Positions 1 to 8,813 of a stretch of DNA of 64,000 nt are shown here, piece by piece. Positions within the stretch are counted from its first letter, which is position 1. Every line of letters begins with the position of its first letter. Origin of the DNA: Anaerohabitans sp964387285. Its GTDB lineage: Bacteria; Zhuqueibacterota; Zhuqueibacteria; Residuimicrobiales; Residuimicrobiaceae. Where the stretch lies: positions 1-64,000 of the forward strand of contig CAYLWO010000004.1 of the NCBI GenBank assembly GCA_964387285.1, given 5' to 3'. A program made the translations under genes and the position numbers. The notes below the pieces were generated by a model. That model did not search any database and was not told where the DNA came from. It saw only the letters and a program-made list of their open reading frames with translations.

Positions 1-1
1 T

Positions 2-1162
2 GAAGGCAATGCGCAAATCGTGCATTTTGGCGGCGACGGCGGCGCAGAGGCCTACTATCGGGAAAACCTTTATTTTTATAACAACACCATTGTTTCGAAT
101 CGCACCGGCAACACCACGTTGCTGCGTCTCTCCACCAACAGCCAGTTCTGCGATTGCCGCAATAATATCATTTATGTGAGCACAGCCGGCACCTATCTGG
201 CCATGCTGGACGAGACCGGTCAAATGTCTTTATCCGCTAACTATATGAAGCCCGGCTGGAAAAACACCCATGGCACTCTGGATCCTGGCGCCAACATCAC
301 CATCGCCAGTCCGAATTTCACAGCGGCTTCGCCCGGATTTGTCAATGTGGGTGCAGAGAATTATCGGTTGACCGAGGGTTCGATCTGTCTCACACGCAGC
401 ACTCCGTTGACAGGTTTTTTGCGACGGCGGACTCTAGATCGCGAATATGTCGAACACCAGGCCGCCGCGACGCGCCTGGCTGCAGATGATCTGGGCGCTT
501 TTGATTATAAAGCGGTTCGTTTAAATTTACAGGCCTTGTTGCAGGGCCCCTATAATACGATCACACACATGATGAACACCTCCTTGAACGCCACTCTGCC
601 GCTTTCCTCGCCCTATGCGGCTGCGCCCCGCAATCTGGCGCTCAAACCGGCCACCATGGTGGATTGGATATTGGTTTCACTCTATCAAGGCAGCACGGGT
701 CCGGTTCTGAGCCAACGCTCCTTTTTACTGGACAAGGACGGAGAGATACTCGATTTCGACGAGTACGGCAACACCCGCTCCTCCCTGTTGTTTCCCAATA
801 TGGAGGACGGCTCATATTACCTGCATGTCAGCCATCGCAATCACCTGGCTGCGCTCAGTGCTGCGGCGCAACCGTTGAGCAATGCCGGCGATTGCGCCTT
901 TACATTTATTGATAGCCGGGATCGTTATTTCGGCTGGGCTTGTCTGGAAATTGAACCGGGCATTTTTGCATTATGGGCTGGAGACGTAAATCAGGACGGC
1001 TATATCACCTCAGAAGATTATGTGGTTTGGTATAATGAAAACCTCAGCTCAGGCAACGGTTACAGCAACGGCGCAGATATAAATTGCGACGCAGTAGTTA
1101 ATATTCAGGATTATTTACTGTGGCTTGATTCTGCCGACCTTGGCGTGAAAAAGGGGTTCTAA
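2..1162 (+). CDS. Exported beta-helix-like protein with C-terminal dockerin-like repeats (5' partial)
   Basis: The reading frame is open to the left edge, so the start lies outside the window and about 386 residues are visible. Asn-rich strands such as LYFYNNTIVSNR and CDCRNNIIYVS in the first 60 residues resemble the coils of right-handed parallel beta-helix proteins (pectate-lyase or chondroitinase-like). The last 60 residues hold two Ca-binding loops of dockerin type, GDVNQDGYITSEDY and ADINCDAVVNIQDY, each D-x-N-x-D-G-like followed by an Asp. It is probably extracellular and acts on, or binds, polysaccharide. No cohesin is visible in the window, so the dockerin may serve another anchoring role. 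The substrate is unknown. Confidence 0.6.
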   Translation, partial: EGNAQIVHFGGDGGAEAYYRENLYFYNNTIVSNRTGNTTLLRLSTNSQFCDCRNNIIYVSTAGTYLAMLDETGQMSLSANYMKPGWKNTHGTLDPGANITIASPNFTAASPGFVNVGAENYRLTEGSICLTRSTPLTGFLRRRTLDREYVEHQAAATRLAADDLGAFDYKAVRLNLQALLQGPYNTITHMMNTSLNATLPLSSPYAAAPRNLALKPATMVDWILVSLYQGSTGPVLSQRSFLLDKDGEILDFDEYGNTRSSLLFPNMEDGSYYLHVSHRNHLAALSAAAQPLSNAGDCAFTFIDSRDRYFGWACLEIEPGIFALWAGDVNQDGYITSEDYVVWYNENLSSGNGYSNGADINCDAVVNIQDYLLWLDSADLGVKKGF

Positions 1163-1193
1163 GGCATACTGAATTTTTGCCGAATCAAATTTC

Positions 1194-2744
1194 TCAAGCT
1201 CGCCAGGGTCGCACACGTTGCGATACATTTTGCAGCGCGGTCAGAGCAATATTGACGTCATCAACAATCTGAAAATCATACATGCCGACGCAGATAAAAT
1301 CTGCACCGTTTTGCAGAGCATAATTAAAACCCTCCTTCGGCTCTATGGCGCCGGCGGCCAGAGTTTTAAAAGCAATCCACGGCTCGCTCAACGTGGTCAT
1401 AAAGGCGATGGTTTCTTCCGGATCCGTGCACCAAACATTGTCGTTTTCCGGCATTTGTTTGGCAGACCAGTAATTGGTATGATGCAACGTTTTCACCCAA
1501 AAATCAGGCTTGATTCCTTTTTCCACACACCCTTTGATGGTGGACAAATAATGGCCGCCTATACCCGCCGGCATTTTGTTTTGCCGGATCAATTCCAGAG
1601 CTTGCACAATAATATCAAATTTCCCTTCTGCAACATATTTATCAGCCAATTGTCCCTGCACATAACAGGCATGCGCGCCGCCATCGATGGACAGCTTGAT
1701 GCCGGTCAGCACATCGTCCTGGTAACCGCAATCAGAGATGAATTGCATCTTGCCGCCCATCTTGCGCCAATAAGCGTTAATGACGCGCGACAGTTGCGGA
1801 TTGGTCAACAGCGTGTTGACATGGCATTGCTCTGCCAGTTGCAGAGTATCAAACACCTTTTGATCCGAATGATAAGCTTTCACCAGCTTGGAGACGTAAA
1901 TGAGATCGCGACTATGCGCCCAACCGCCGATCAAATTGCCGCCAAGAATCAGGCGACTGATTTTAAGCGAACCGATTTGTCCCTGCGGCAGCGTGCCGCG
2001 CAAATCCTTTAAAGCGGAAAACTGGAACGTTTTCATGGTGGCCGAGGTGATGGCATCCTGGGGTCCCAGTTTGGCTGCCAGGAGATTTTTTTCTTCCCAC
2101 GAATCCCATCGCTGTTTTTTTACAAAGGTGTAAACAAATGCGGCGCCAACCGGCAGGGTCAGCATGTTTTTAAGCAAATCACGTCTCGGCAACGAAACCG
2201 GTTCTTCGGCCTCTTCACCTGCCTTCTTTTTTCTGCCAAACAGTTTGATTCGCAGCAGAGAATTTTTTTGCCCCCGCCAAAATGGGCCCAGTCCATAGGT
2301 CGGAAAAAACATGAGCAGCATTAAAGCCAATAACTCGATCAGATTTTTATCAATCAATAAATAACTGCCCTCACTGCGCAATCCGGAAAAATAACCCACC
2401 AGGGCCGGATTAGCCGCGTAATACAGCGCCAACATCACCATACCGGATAGACAAGCAGAACGAATAAAAACGCCCAGCAGCAACGCAGCGCCGATAAGAA
2501 TTAAACCGACTATGTTGACGACATCGACCATCTGCAGAATCATGGGATGGCTGACAATCCAGTGGAAAAAACCGGACAACAGCCATTTGGACTCGGCCAG
2601 AAAGGCGGCAGCGGTCCAATGAGGAGAAAACGCCTTGACCAGTCCCTCATAGAGAAAATGCCAGCCGATGGCCATGCGCAGAACGGTAGCCAATAATTGA
2701 AAAAGCCGGAATTGATCTTTCGGTACACTCTGTGATGTCGTCAT
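1194..2744 (-). CDS. DoxX membrane domain fused through a Tat-like motif to an aldo/keto-reductase-like barrel (copy 1)
   Basis: The protein has 516 residues. The first 155 form a DoxX-type four-helix membrane domain (MAIGWHFLYEGLVK, then hydrophobic stretches near 70-150). A charged linker leads to PRRDLLKN at about residue 186, a twin-arginine-like motif followed by a hydrophobic segment (194-206). The remaining 300 residues resemble a TIM-barrel oxidoreductase, with an SRLILGGNLIGGW opening as in aldo/keto reductases. The ATG at 2744 was chosen because GGAGG lies 5 bases upstream; the frame extends 11 codons further without support. The next gene upstream on the same strand is a close paralogue. 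The enzymatic function is unknown. Membrane anchoring of an exported barrel is inferred. Confidence 0.7.
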   Translation of the reverse strand: MTTSQSVPKDQFRLFQLLATVLRMAIGWHFLYEGLVKAFSPHWTAAAFLAESKWLLSGFFHWIVSHPMILQMVDVVNIVGLILIGAALLLGVFIRSACLSGMVMLALYYAANPALVGYFSGLRSEGSYLLIDKNLIELLALMLLMFFPTYGLGPFWRGQKNSLLRIKLFGRKKKAGEEAEEPVSLPRRDLLKNMLTLPVGAAFVYTFVKKQRWDSWEEKNLLAAKLGPQDAITSATMKTFQFSALKDLRGTLPQGQIGSLKISRLILGGNLIGGWAHSRDLIYVSKLVKAYHSDQKVFDTLQLAEQCHVNTLLTNPQLSRVINAYWRKMGGKMQFISDCGYQDDVLTGIKLSIDGGAHACYVQGQLADKYVAEGKFDIIVQALELIRQNKMPAGIGGHYLSTIKGCVEKGIKPDFWVKTLHHTNYWSAKQMPENDNVWCTDPEETIAFMTTLSEPWIAFKTLAAGAIEPKEGFNYALQNGADFICVGMYDFQIVDDVNIALTALQNVSQRVRPWRA

Positions 2745-2845
2745 TTTTACCTCCGATAGCGATGACACGGAGCCCACTGATCTGTAGATTCTAAGGATTT
2801 ACTTTTTCGACAGCTTTTGATTCCACTGAATTTGCGGTGTAGGCC

Positions 2846-3064
2846 GGTCGCGGAGCGACCTAATGATGGCAGCCGTGGGTTTCAATCCACGGATCCAGAT
2901 ATCATATTATCATTCACGTCGCGGAGCGACGTTTGATCGGTTCTACAAAACCTCAAACGGATTGATTCGGATTATCCTCCATACGTCGCTACGCGACGTG
3001 GTTGCTCTTTTTTCCTTACCGGGCGTTGAAACGCCCGGCTACCGGCAATGGTCGCTCCGCGACC
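2846..3064. repeat. Cluster of short palindromes (REP-like) between the two DoxX-fusion genes
   Basis: Six hairpins lie within about 220 bases: GGTCGCGGAGCGACC (2846-2860), a CCGTGG/CCACGG hairpin (about 2872-2893), ACGTCGCGGAGCGACGT (2916-2932), ACGTCGCTACGCGACGT (2983-2999), a CCGGGCGT/ACGCCCGG hairpin (3019-3038) and GGTCGCTCCGCGACC (3050-3064). Four of them share the core GTCGC-N3-GCGAC. The gene-free stretch 2745-3208 holds nothing else recognisable apart from a piece of the 152-bp repeat at 3098-3148. No RAYT transposase is in the window. Confidence 0.75.
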
Positions 3065-3097
3065 CTTGGATTCCTTCGAAAGACGGCGGACTGTTGG

Positions 3098-3148
3098 CCC
3101 GCTAAAGCGCATTCGGGATGATACGCTTCCTTTACTTTTTGGACAGCC
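3098..3148 (+). repeat. Fragment (right half) of the 152-bp dispersed repeat
   Basis: It matches the right third of the full copies at 16859-17010 and 56729-56880, starting at the internal CCCGCTAAAGCG palindrome and ending in the terminal ACTTTTTGGACAGCC. The left half is missing and replaced by the palindrome cluster. Confidence 0.7.
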
Positions 3149-3208
3149 GCAAGGGTGAATTAACACAAAGTAATTCCAGAATGAATTAGGATAATCAGCC
3201 CACCGACA

Positions 3209-4735
3209 TCAGGCCCGCCACGGCCGTATTCTGGTTGATACATTTTGCAGCGCGGCCAGGGCCAAGTTGACATCATCGACCATTTGAAAATCATACATTC
3301 CCACACAGATAAAATCAGCGCCGTTTTGAAAAGCAAAAGGAAATCCTTCTCTTGGTTCAATGGCGCCGGCTGCCAGAGTTTTGAAAGCGATCCAGGGTTG
3401 TTCCAGCGTGGCCATAAAGGCAATGGTTTCTTCCGGATTCGTGCACCAGATGTTATCGTTTTCCGGGGTTCCTTTTGCTGACCAGTATTGGGTGTGATGC
3501 AGCGTTTTTACCCAAAAGTCCGGCTTAATCCCCTTTTCCACGCAGGCTTTGACAGTGGATAAATAATGAGCGCCGATACCGGCAGGCAATTTGTTCTTGT
3601 GCAGCATTTCGATAACCTGTTCGAGCGCATCAAAGCGTCCCTCCTGCACACACTGATCAGCTCTTTGTCCGTGAACATAGCCGGCGCAAGCCCCAAGGTC
3701 AACAGATAATTTAGTGCCGGCGATCAGATCGTCATTCAGACTGCAATTGGAAATGAATTGCAGCTTGCCGCCCATCTTGCGCCAATAGGCGTTGATCGTC
3801 GGCGCCAGGGCAGGATTCGTCAATAACATATTGACGCCGCATTGCTCTGCCAGTTGAAAAGTATCGAACACTTTTTGCGTTGTATGATATGCCTTTACCA
3901 ATTTAGACACATAGATGAGATCCCGGCTGTGCGCCCAACCGTTGATCAGATTTCCGCCCAAAATCAATCTACCGATTTTTAGAGAGCCGATTTGTCCTTG
4001 CGGCAAAGTGCCGCGCAAATCCTTTAATGCGGAGAACTGGTATGTTTTTATGGTCGCTGAGGTCACGGCATCCTGGGAGCCCAGTTGACTGGAAAGCAGA
4101 TGTTTTTCTTCCCAGGAGTCCCACTGCCGTTTTTTGGCAAAAGCGAAAACAAAAGCTGCTCCTACCGGAAGCGTGATCAGATTTTTTAGCCAATCGCGTC
4201 TGGCTAAGGACCCCTGCTCACCGGTTTGCTGTTTATCTCCGCCGGGTTTGTTTCGACGCCAGAACGCCATTCTCCAAATCGGCCACGATTCGATTCCCCA
4301 GGTCGGAAAAAAGATAAGCAACAGCAGCGCCAGCAATTCAATTACATTTTTATCAATGAGCAAATAGCTGCCCTCGCTGCGCAACCCGGAAAAATAACCG
4401 ATCAAGGCGGGATTGGCGAGATAATAGAGCGTCAACAGCGCGATGCCGGCCATACAGGCCGGACGGATTAAAACGCCTAACAACAATCCGGCGCCGATCA
4501 AGATTAAAGCGGTAATATTGAGAATGTCTACCAGCTCTAATATTTGCGGATGCGCCACAATCCAGTGAAAAAATCCGGAGAACAGCCACTTGGACTCTAC
4601 CAGAAATGCCGCTGCGGTCCAGTCAGGCGAAAACAGCTTGACCAGGCCTTCATATAAGAAATGCCAACCAATGGCCATACGCAAGAGGGTTGCCAGCAGT
4701 TGGAAGAACCAGAATTGATTCCTGTCGGTTGTCAT
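3209..4735 (-). CDS. DoxX membrane domain fused through a Tat-like motif to an aldo/keto-reductase-like barrel (copy 2)
   Basis: The protein has 508 residues and is clearly a tandem paralogue of the gene at 1194-2744, with the same order: DoxX domain (GWHFLYEGLVKLFSPDW), linker, ARRDWLKN twin-arginine-like motif plus hydrophobic segment, then the barrel with GRLILGGNLINGW. Similarity runs over the whole length, including the C-terminal RPWRA. The ATG at 4735 aligns with the start of the first copy (MTTD versus MTTS); a TTG 13 codons upstream is possible but does not align. It is divergent from the phosphoketolase gene. The conserved pair argues that both copies are functional. Function is unknown. 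Confidence 0.7.
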   Translation of the reverse strand: MTTDRNQFWFFQLLATLLRMAIGWHFLYEGLVKLFSPDWTAAAFLVESKWLFSGFFHWIVAHPQILELVDILNITALILIGAGLLLGVLIRPACMAGIALLTLYYLANPALIGYFSGLRSEGSYLLIDKNVIELLALLLLIFFPTWGIESWPIWRMAFWRRNKPGGDKQQTGEQGSLARRDWLKNLITLPVGAAFVFAFAKKRQWDSWEEKHLLSSQLGSQDAVTSATIKTYQFSALKDLRGTLPQGQIGSLKIGRLILGGNLINGWAHSRDLIYVSKLVKAYHTTQKVFDTFQLAEQCGVNMLLTNPALAPTINAYWRKMGGKLQFISNCSLNDDLIAGTKLSVDLGACAGYVHGQRADQCVQEGRFDALEQVIEMLHKNKLPAGIGAHYLSTVKACVEKGIKPDFWVKTLHHTQYWSAKGTPENDNIWCTNPEETIAFMATLEQPWIAFKTLAAGAIEPREGFPFAFQNGADFICVGMYDFQMVDDVNLALAALQNVSTRIRPWRA

Positions 4736-4815
4736 CGGTTGTTGCTCTTTATTCAGGTATGCGCAAAAATTCAAGGGATATTATTGTTTTGAATATAAAA
4801 AATTTTATCTAAATT

Positions 4816-4824
4816 TGCTATGAT
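4816..4824 (+). promoter_or_regulatory. Possible extended -10 promoter for the phosphoketolase gene
   Basis: TG-C-TATGAT lies 32 bases before the ATG at 4856 in a very AT-rich divergent intergenic region. No good -35 hexamer is seen at normal spacing, as is usual for extended -10 promoters. Confidence 0.3.
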
Positions 4825-4855
4825 ATAGAAAAAAATTTTATCCGGAGTGCTTAAT

Positions 4856-7234
4856 ATGAAAAAATCGACAAAAGCGTTGGATGACCAGTATTTGAAAAAT
4901 ATGGACGCTTATTGGCGTGCGGCCAATTATTTAGCTGTCGGACAGATTTATCTCTACGACAATCCGCTGTTGCGCGAGCCGTTACAACCCGAGCATATCA
5001 AACCGAGACTTTTGGGCCATTGGGGCACAACACCGGGATTGAATTTTATCTATGTTCATCTCAACCGCATCATTCAAGAACGGGATGTGAAAATGATTTA
5101 TATCGCTGGTCCCGGTCATGGCGGTCCGGCCTTGGTGGCCAATGTCTATCTCGAAGGAACTTACAGCGAATACTATCCCAATATTTCACGCGACGAAGAG
5201 GGCATTAAAAAGCTGTTTAAGCAATTCTCCTTTCCCGGCGGCATTCCCAGCCACGTTGCTCCGGAAACGCCTGGTTCCATACACGAAGGCGGCGAATTGG
5301 GCTATGCGCTGGCGCACGCGTACGGCGCCGTATATGATAATCCGGACCTGATTGCCTGCTGTGTGGTGGGCGACGGCGAGGCGGAAACCGGCCCCCTGGC
5401 GGCCAGTTGGCATTCCAATAAATTTCTCAATCCGGTCACGGACGGCGTTGTCCTGCCCATTCTGCATCTCAATGGCTACAAAATCGCCAACCCGACGGTC
5501 CTGGCGCGTTTGAGCGATGACGAGCTCAATCATCTGTTTACCGGTTATGGCTACAAGCCCCGATTCCTGGAAGGCTCTGATCCCATGACCATGCATAAAA
5601 AAATGGCAGCTTTGCTGGATGAACTGTTTGATGAAATAAGCGAGATCAAAAGCAAGGCTGCGCAAAACATGGCTAATCCGCAACGACCAGCCTGGCCCAT
5701 GATCGTTTTGCGCACACCCAAAGGCTGGACCGGTCCCAAAAAAATCGACGGCAAACAGGTGGAAGATTCCTGGCGATCCCATCAGGTGCCTTTTAATGAT
5801 CCGCGAAACAAACCGGAGCATCTGCAAGCACTGCAGGACTGGATGCTATCCTACAAACCGGATGAGTTGTTTGACGAACAGGGTCGATTGAAACAGGAAC
5901 TGGCCGACCTGGCGCCGAAAGGAACGTTGCGCATGGGCGATTCGCCTCACGCCAACGGCGGCATTCTGCTCAAAGAATTGCGCATGCCCGATTTTCGCGA
6001 TTATGCCGTAGCCGTGACCAAACCCGGCCATACAACCGCTGAATCTACACGGGTGCTGGGCCACTTTTTAGCGGATGTGATGAAATTGAATTTGGCCAGC
6101 AAGAATTTTCGCGTGTTCGGCCCGGATGAAACCGCCTCGAATCGCCTGGATGCACTCCTCAACGTCACTGAACGCACCTGGCTGGCAGAGACAAAACCGA
6201 CAGACGAAGGTCTATCTCCCTATGGCCGCGTGATGGAGGTGTTGAGCGAGCATCTCTGCCAGGGTTGGCTGGAAGGGTATTTGCTCACCGGTCGACACGG
6301 CTTTTTCTCCTGTTATGAGGCGTTTATCCATATCATCGATTCCATGTTCAATCAACACGCCAAATGGCTCAAGGTAACCAACAGTGAAATCCCCTGGCGC
6401 CGTCCCATTGCTTCGTTGAACTATCTGCTCACTTCGCATGTCTGGCGCCAGGATCACAACGGGTTCAGTCATCAGGATCCCGGATTCATCGATCACGTGG
6501 TGAATAAAAAAGCGGATGTGGTGCGCGTGTATCTGCCGCCGGACGCCAACACGCTTTTGTCCGTGGCAGACCATTGCCTGCGCGGTCTAAATTATATCAA
6601 TGTGATCGTTGCCGGCAAACAACCGGCGCCGCAGTTTCTCGATATGGACGCAGCCATCAAGCACTGCACCGCGGGCGTCGGCATCTGGGAGTGGGCCAGC
6701 AACGACAAGGGCCAGGAGCCGGATGTGGTCATGGCCTGCGCCGGCGATGTCCCCACTCTCGAAACTCTGGCTGCGGTTGCATGGCTGCGCAACGAATTTT
6801 CGGATTTGAAAATCCGCGTGGTCAATGTGGTTGATCTGATGACGCTGACGCCGGCCGGCGAACACCCGCATGGATTGCGCGACAAGGATTTCGACACCCT
6901 GTTCACCACCAACAAACCGATCATCTTTGCCTATCACGGCTATCCGTGGCTGATTCACCGGCTCTGCTATCGTCGCACCAATCATGTGAATCTGCATGTG
7001 CGCGGCTATAAGGAAGAGGGCACCACCACTACGCCTTTTGACATGGTGGTATTGAACGATCTCGATCGCTTTCATCTGGCCATGGATGTCATTGACCGCG
7101 TGCCGAAATTGGGCTATGCCGCCGCTTATGCGAAACAGGCGTTGGCCAACAAACTCATCGAGCATAAAGAGTATATTATGAAATACGGCCAGGATATGCC
7201 GGAGATAAAAAACTGGAAGTGGGGCAATGAATAA
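4856..7234 (+). CDS. xfp: Xylulose-5-phosphate/fructose-6-phosphate phosphoketolase
   Basis: This thiamine-diphosphate enzyme splits xylulose 5-phosphate or fructose 6-phosphate with phosphate to acetyl phosphate plus glyceraldehyde 3-phosphate or erythrose 4-phosphate. The product has 792 residues, the usual length. Family landmarks are HWGTTPGLNFIYVHLNRII near the N-terminus, YIAGPGHGGPA, the cofactor motif GDGEAETGPLAASWHSN, and a C-terminal domain with FAYHGYPWLIHRL. The ATG at 4856 follows CCGGAG by 8 bases; an in-frame GTG three codons upstream overlaps that ribosome site. The 3' end overlaps the next gene by 8 bases, suggesting translational coupling. No acetate kinase gene is in the window. 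The enzyme is probably cytosolic. Confidence 0.95.
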   Translation: MKKSTKALDDQYLKNMDAYWRAANYLAVGQIYLYDNPLLREPLQPEHIKPRLLGHWGTTPGLNFIYVHLNRIIQERDVKMIYIAGPGHGGPALVANVYLEGTYSEYYPNISRDEEGIKKLFKQFSFPGGIPSHVAPETPGSIHEGGELGYALAHAYGAVYDNPDLIACCVVGDGEAETGPLAASWHSNKFLNPVTDGVVLPILHLNGYKIANPTVLARLSDDELNHLFTGYGYKPRFLEGSDPMTMHKKMAALLDELFDEISEIKSKAAQNMANPQRPAWPMIVLRTPKGWTGPKKIDGKQVEDSWRSHQVPFNDPRNKPEHLQALQDWMLSYKPDELFDEQGRLKQELADLAPKGTLRMGDSPHANGGILLKELRMPDFRDYAVAVTKPGHTTAESTRVLGHFLADVMKLNLASKNFRVFGPDETASNRLDALLNVTERTWLAETKPTDEGLSPYGRVMEVLSEHLCQGWLEGYLLTGRHGFFSCYEAFIHIIDSMFNQHAKWLKVTNSEIPWRRPIASLNYLLTSHVWRQDHNGFSHQDPGFIDHVVNKKADVVRVYLPPDANTLLSVADHCLRGLNYINVIVAGKQPAPQFLDMDAAIKHCTAGVGIWEWASNDKGQEPDVVMACAGDVPTLETLAAVAWLRNEFSDLKIRVVNVVDLMTLTPAGEHPHGLRDKDFDTLFTTNKPIIFAYHGYPWLIHRLCYRRTNHVNLHVRGYKEEGTTTTPFDMVVLNDLDRFHLAMDVIDRVPKLGYAAAYAKQALANKLIEHKEYIMKYGQDMPEIKNWKWGNE

Positions 7235-8696
7235 TAAATCCACTCTTCACAATGGCTACGTGCACGCAGGCTTATGCGTACTCGCTTTGAGTTGCATCAC
7301 CATGATGCTGGGCGTCTCCTTAGCCGCCGAATCCTCTCTACCTCTATTACGCGTATCGGACAACGGCCGTTTTTTAGTCTTCACAGACGGCCAACCTTTC
7401 TTCTGGCTCGGCGATACGGCCTGGGAGTTGTTTCATCGGCTGGATCGGGAAGAAGCGGTGCGCTATCTGGATGATCGAGCGCAAAAGGGCTTCACCGTCA
7501 TTCAGGCGGTTGCCCTTGCTGAACTGGATGGATTGAATACGCCGAACGCTTATGGCCATGTTCCGCTACTCGATCATGATCCCATCCGGCCGGATATTAA
7601 AGAAGGCGTACAGAATGATTATTGGGATCACGTCGATTTTATTGTGCGTGAAGCCAACAAACGTGGTTTGTACATCGGTTTCCTGCCTACCTGGGGCGAT
7701 AAATGGAATAAAAAATGGGGCGTCGGTCCCGAAATCTTTACGCCAGCCAATGCCGAGTTCTTCGGCGAATGGTTAGGAACACGCTATCATGAAGCCGGCG
7801 TTATCTGGATATTAGGTGGTGACCGGCCTGTTGAGACCGATGGTCACCGTGATATCATTCGCGCCATGGCGCGAGGCATCAGAAAAGGGGATGGCGGAGG
7901 TCATTTGATTACCTTTCATCCGACTGGAGGAACCGGTTCGTCAGCCTGGTTTCATGATGAGGCATGGCTGGATGTGAACATGCGGCAAAACGGTCACGTG
8001 GCCGAATACACCGGTCGTTATGATCAAACGCTGGCAGATTATCTACGGCGTCCCATCAAGCCGGTGCTGGATGGCGAGCCCATCTATGAGGATCATCCGG
8101 TATCATTCAAAGCAGATCAGTATGGTCATTCCACCGCTGCCGATGTGCGGCGACCGTTATATTGGAATTTGTTCAATGGCGCTTGTGGTCATACCTATGG
8201 CCATCATTCGGTCTGGCAGATGTGGTCGCCTGACAAAAAGCCGATCAACAATCCTCTAATGCCCTGGTACGAGGCGCTGGACCAACCGGGCGCCGGCCAG
8301 ATGCAATGGGCGCGCCGGTTGCTGGAATCGCGTCCGTTTTTATCACGAATTCCGGACGATTCGATCATTGTCGTTGATCGCGTAGCCACGTACATTCCGG
8401 GCGCCGGGCGTTATCGTTTCGCCGCTACACGCGACGAATCCGGCGCCTGTGCCATGATCTATGCTCCGGTCGGCAGAAAATTTTCAGTTCGTATGAACCT
8501 TATTCGCGGAGAAAAGATCAATGCCTGGTGGTGCAATCCTCGGAACGGCGAGGTGGAAAAAGTCGGTGTGTTTTCCGGCAAGGGCATTAAAGAATTCATT
8601 CCACCCGAACCTGGAGAATTGCTTGACTGGATTCTGGTGCTGGATGATGCTGCTCAGGGATATCCAGCTCCTGGTACGGAAAAATACAGACGATAG
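7227..8696 (+). CDS. Exported DUF4038-type glycoside hydrolase (apiosidase-like)
   Basis: The protein has 489 residues. A signal segment near residues 14-34 (GLCVLALSCITMMLGVSLAA) precedes a TIM-barrel region typical of DUF4038 proteins: FWLGDTAWELFHRLDREEA, then GFTVIQAV, then an Asp/Glu-rich core including LDGEPIYEDHP. The C-terminal 90 residues look like the small beta-sandwich domain that follows DUF4038. Some members of this superfamily are GH140 apiosidases, but the substrate here cannot be read from sequence. The start overlaps the xfp stop by 8 bases. The pairing may mean that sugars freed by the hydrolase enter the phosphoketolase route; that is inference. Confidence 0.75.
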   Translation: MNNKSTLHNGYVHAGLCVLALSCITMMLGVSLAAESSLPLLRVSDNGRFLVFTDGQPFFWLGDTAWELFHRLDREEAVRYLDDRAQKGFTVIQAVALAELDGLNTPNAYGHVPLLDHDPIRPDIKEGVQNDYWDHVDFIVREANKRGLYIGFLPTWGDKWNKKWGVGPEIFTPANAEFFGEWLGTRYHEAGVIWILGGDRPVETDGHRDIIRAMARGIRKGDGGGHLITFHPTGGTGSSAWFHDEAWLDVNMRQNGHVAEYTGRYDQTLADYLRRPIKPVLDGEPIYEDHPVSFKADQYGHSTAADVRRPLYWNLFNGACGHTYGHHSVWQMWSPDKKPINNPLMPWYEALDQPGAGQMQWARRLLESRPFLSRIPDDSIIVVDRVATYIPGAGRYRFAATRDESGACAMIYAPVGRKFSVRMNLIRGEKINAWWCNPRNGEVEKVGVFSGKGIKEFIPPEPGELLDWILVLDDAAQGYPAPGTEKYRR

Positions 8697-8813
8697 CCAG
8701 AGTCTTGCGTCTGCAAATCGCATCGCCACGGCGATCGGTGAGATCATCCTGGTACGCCAAATCGGCATTCGAGTACAATTTGCTCCATGAAATGGTAGAA
8801 AGGCCGCTACAAT

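Noticed and set aside
2846..3064. CRISPR-like array
   Set aside because: The palindromic units are not identical, spacing is irregular and no cas genes are present; they fit REP-type hairpins.
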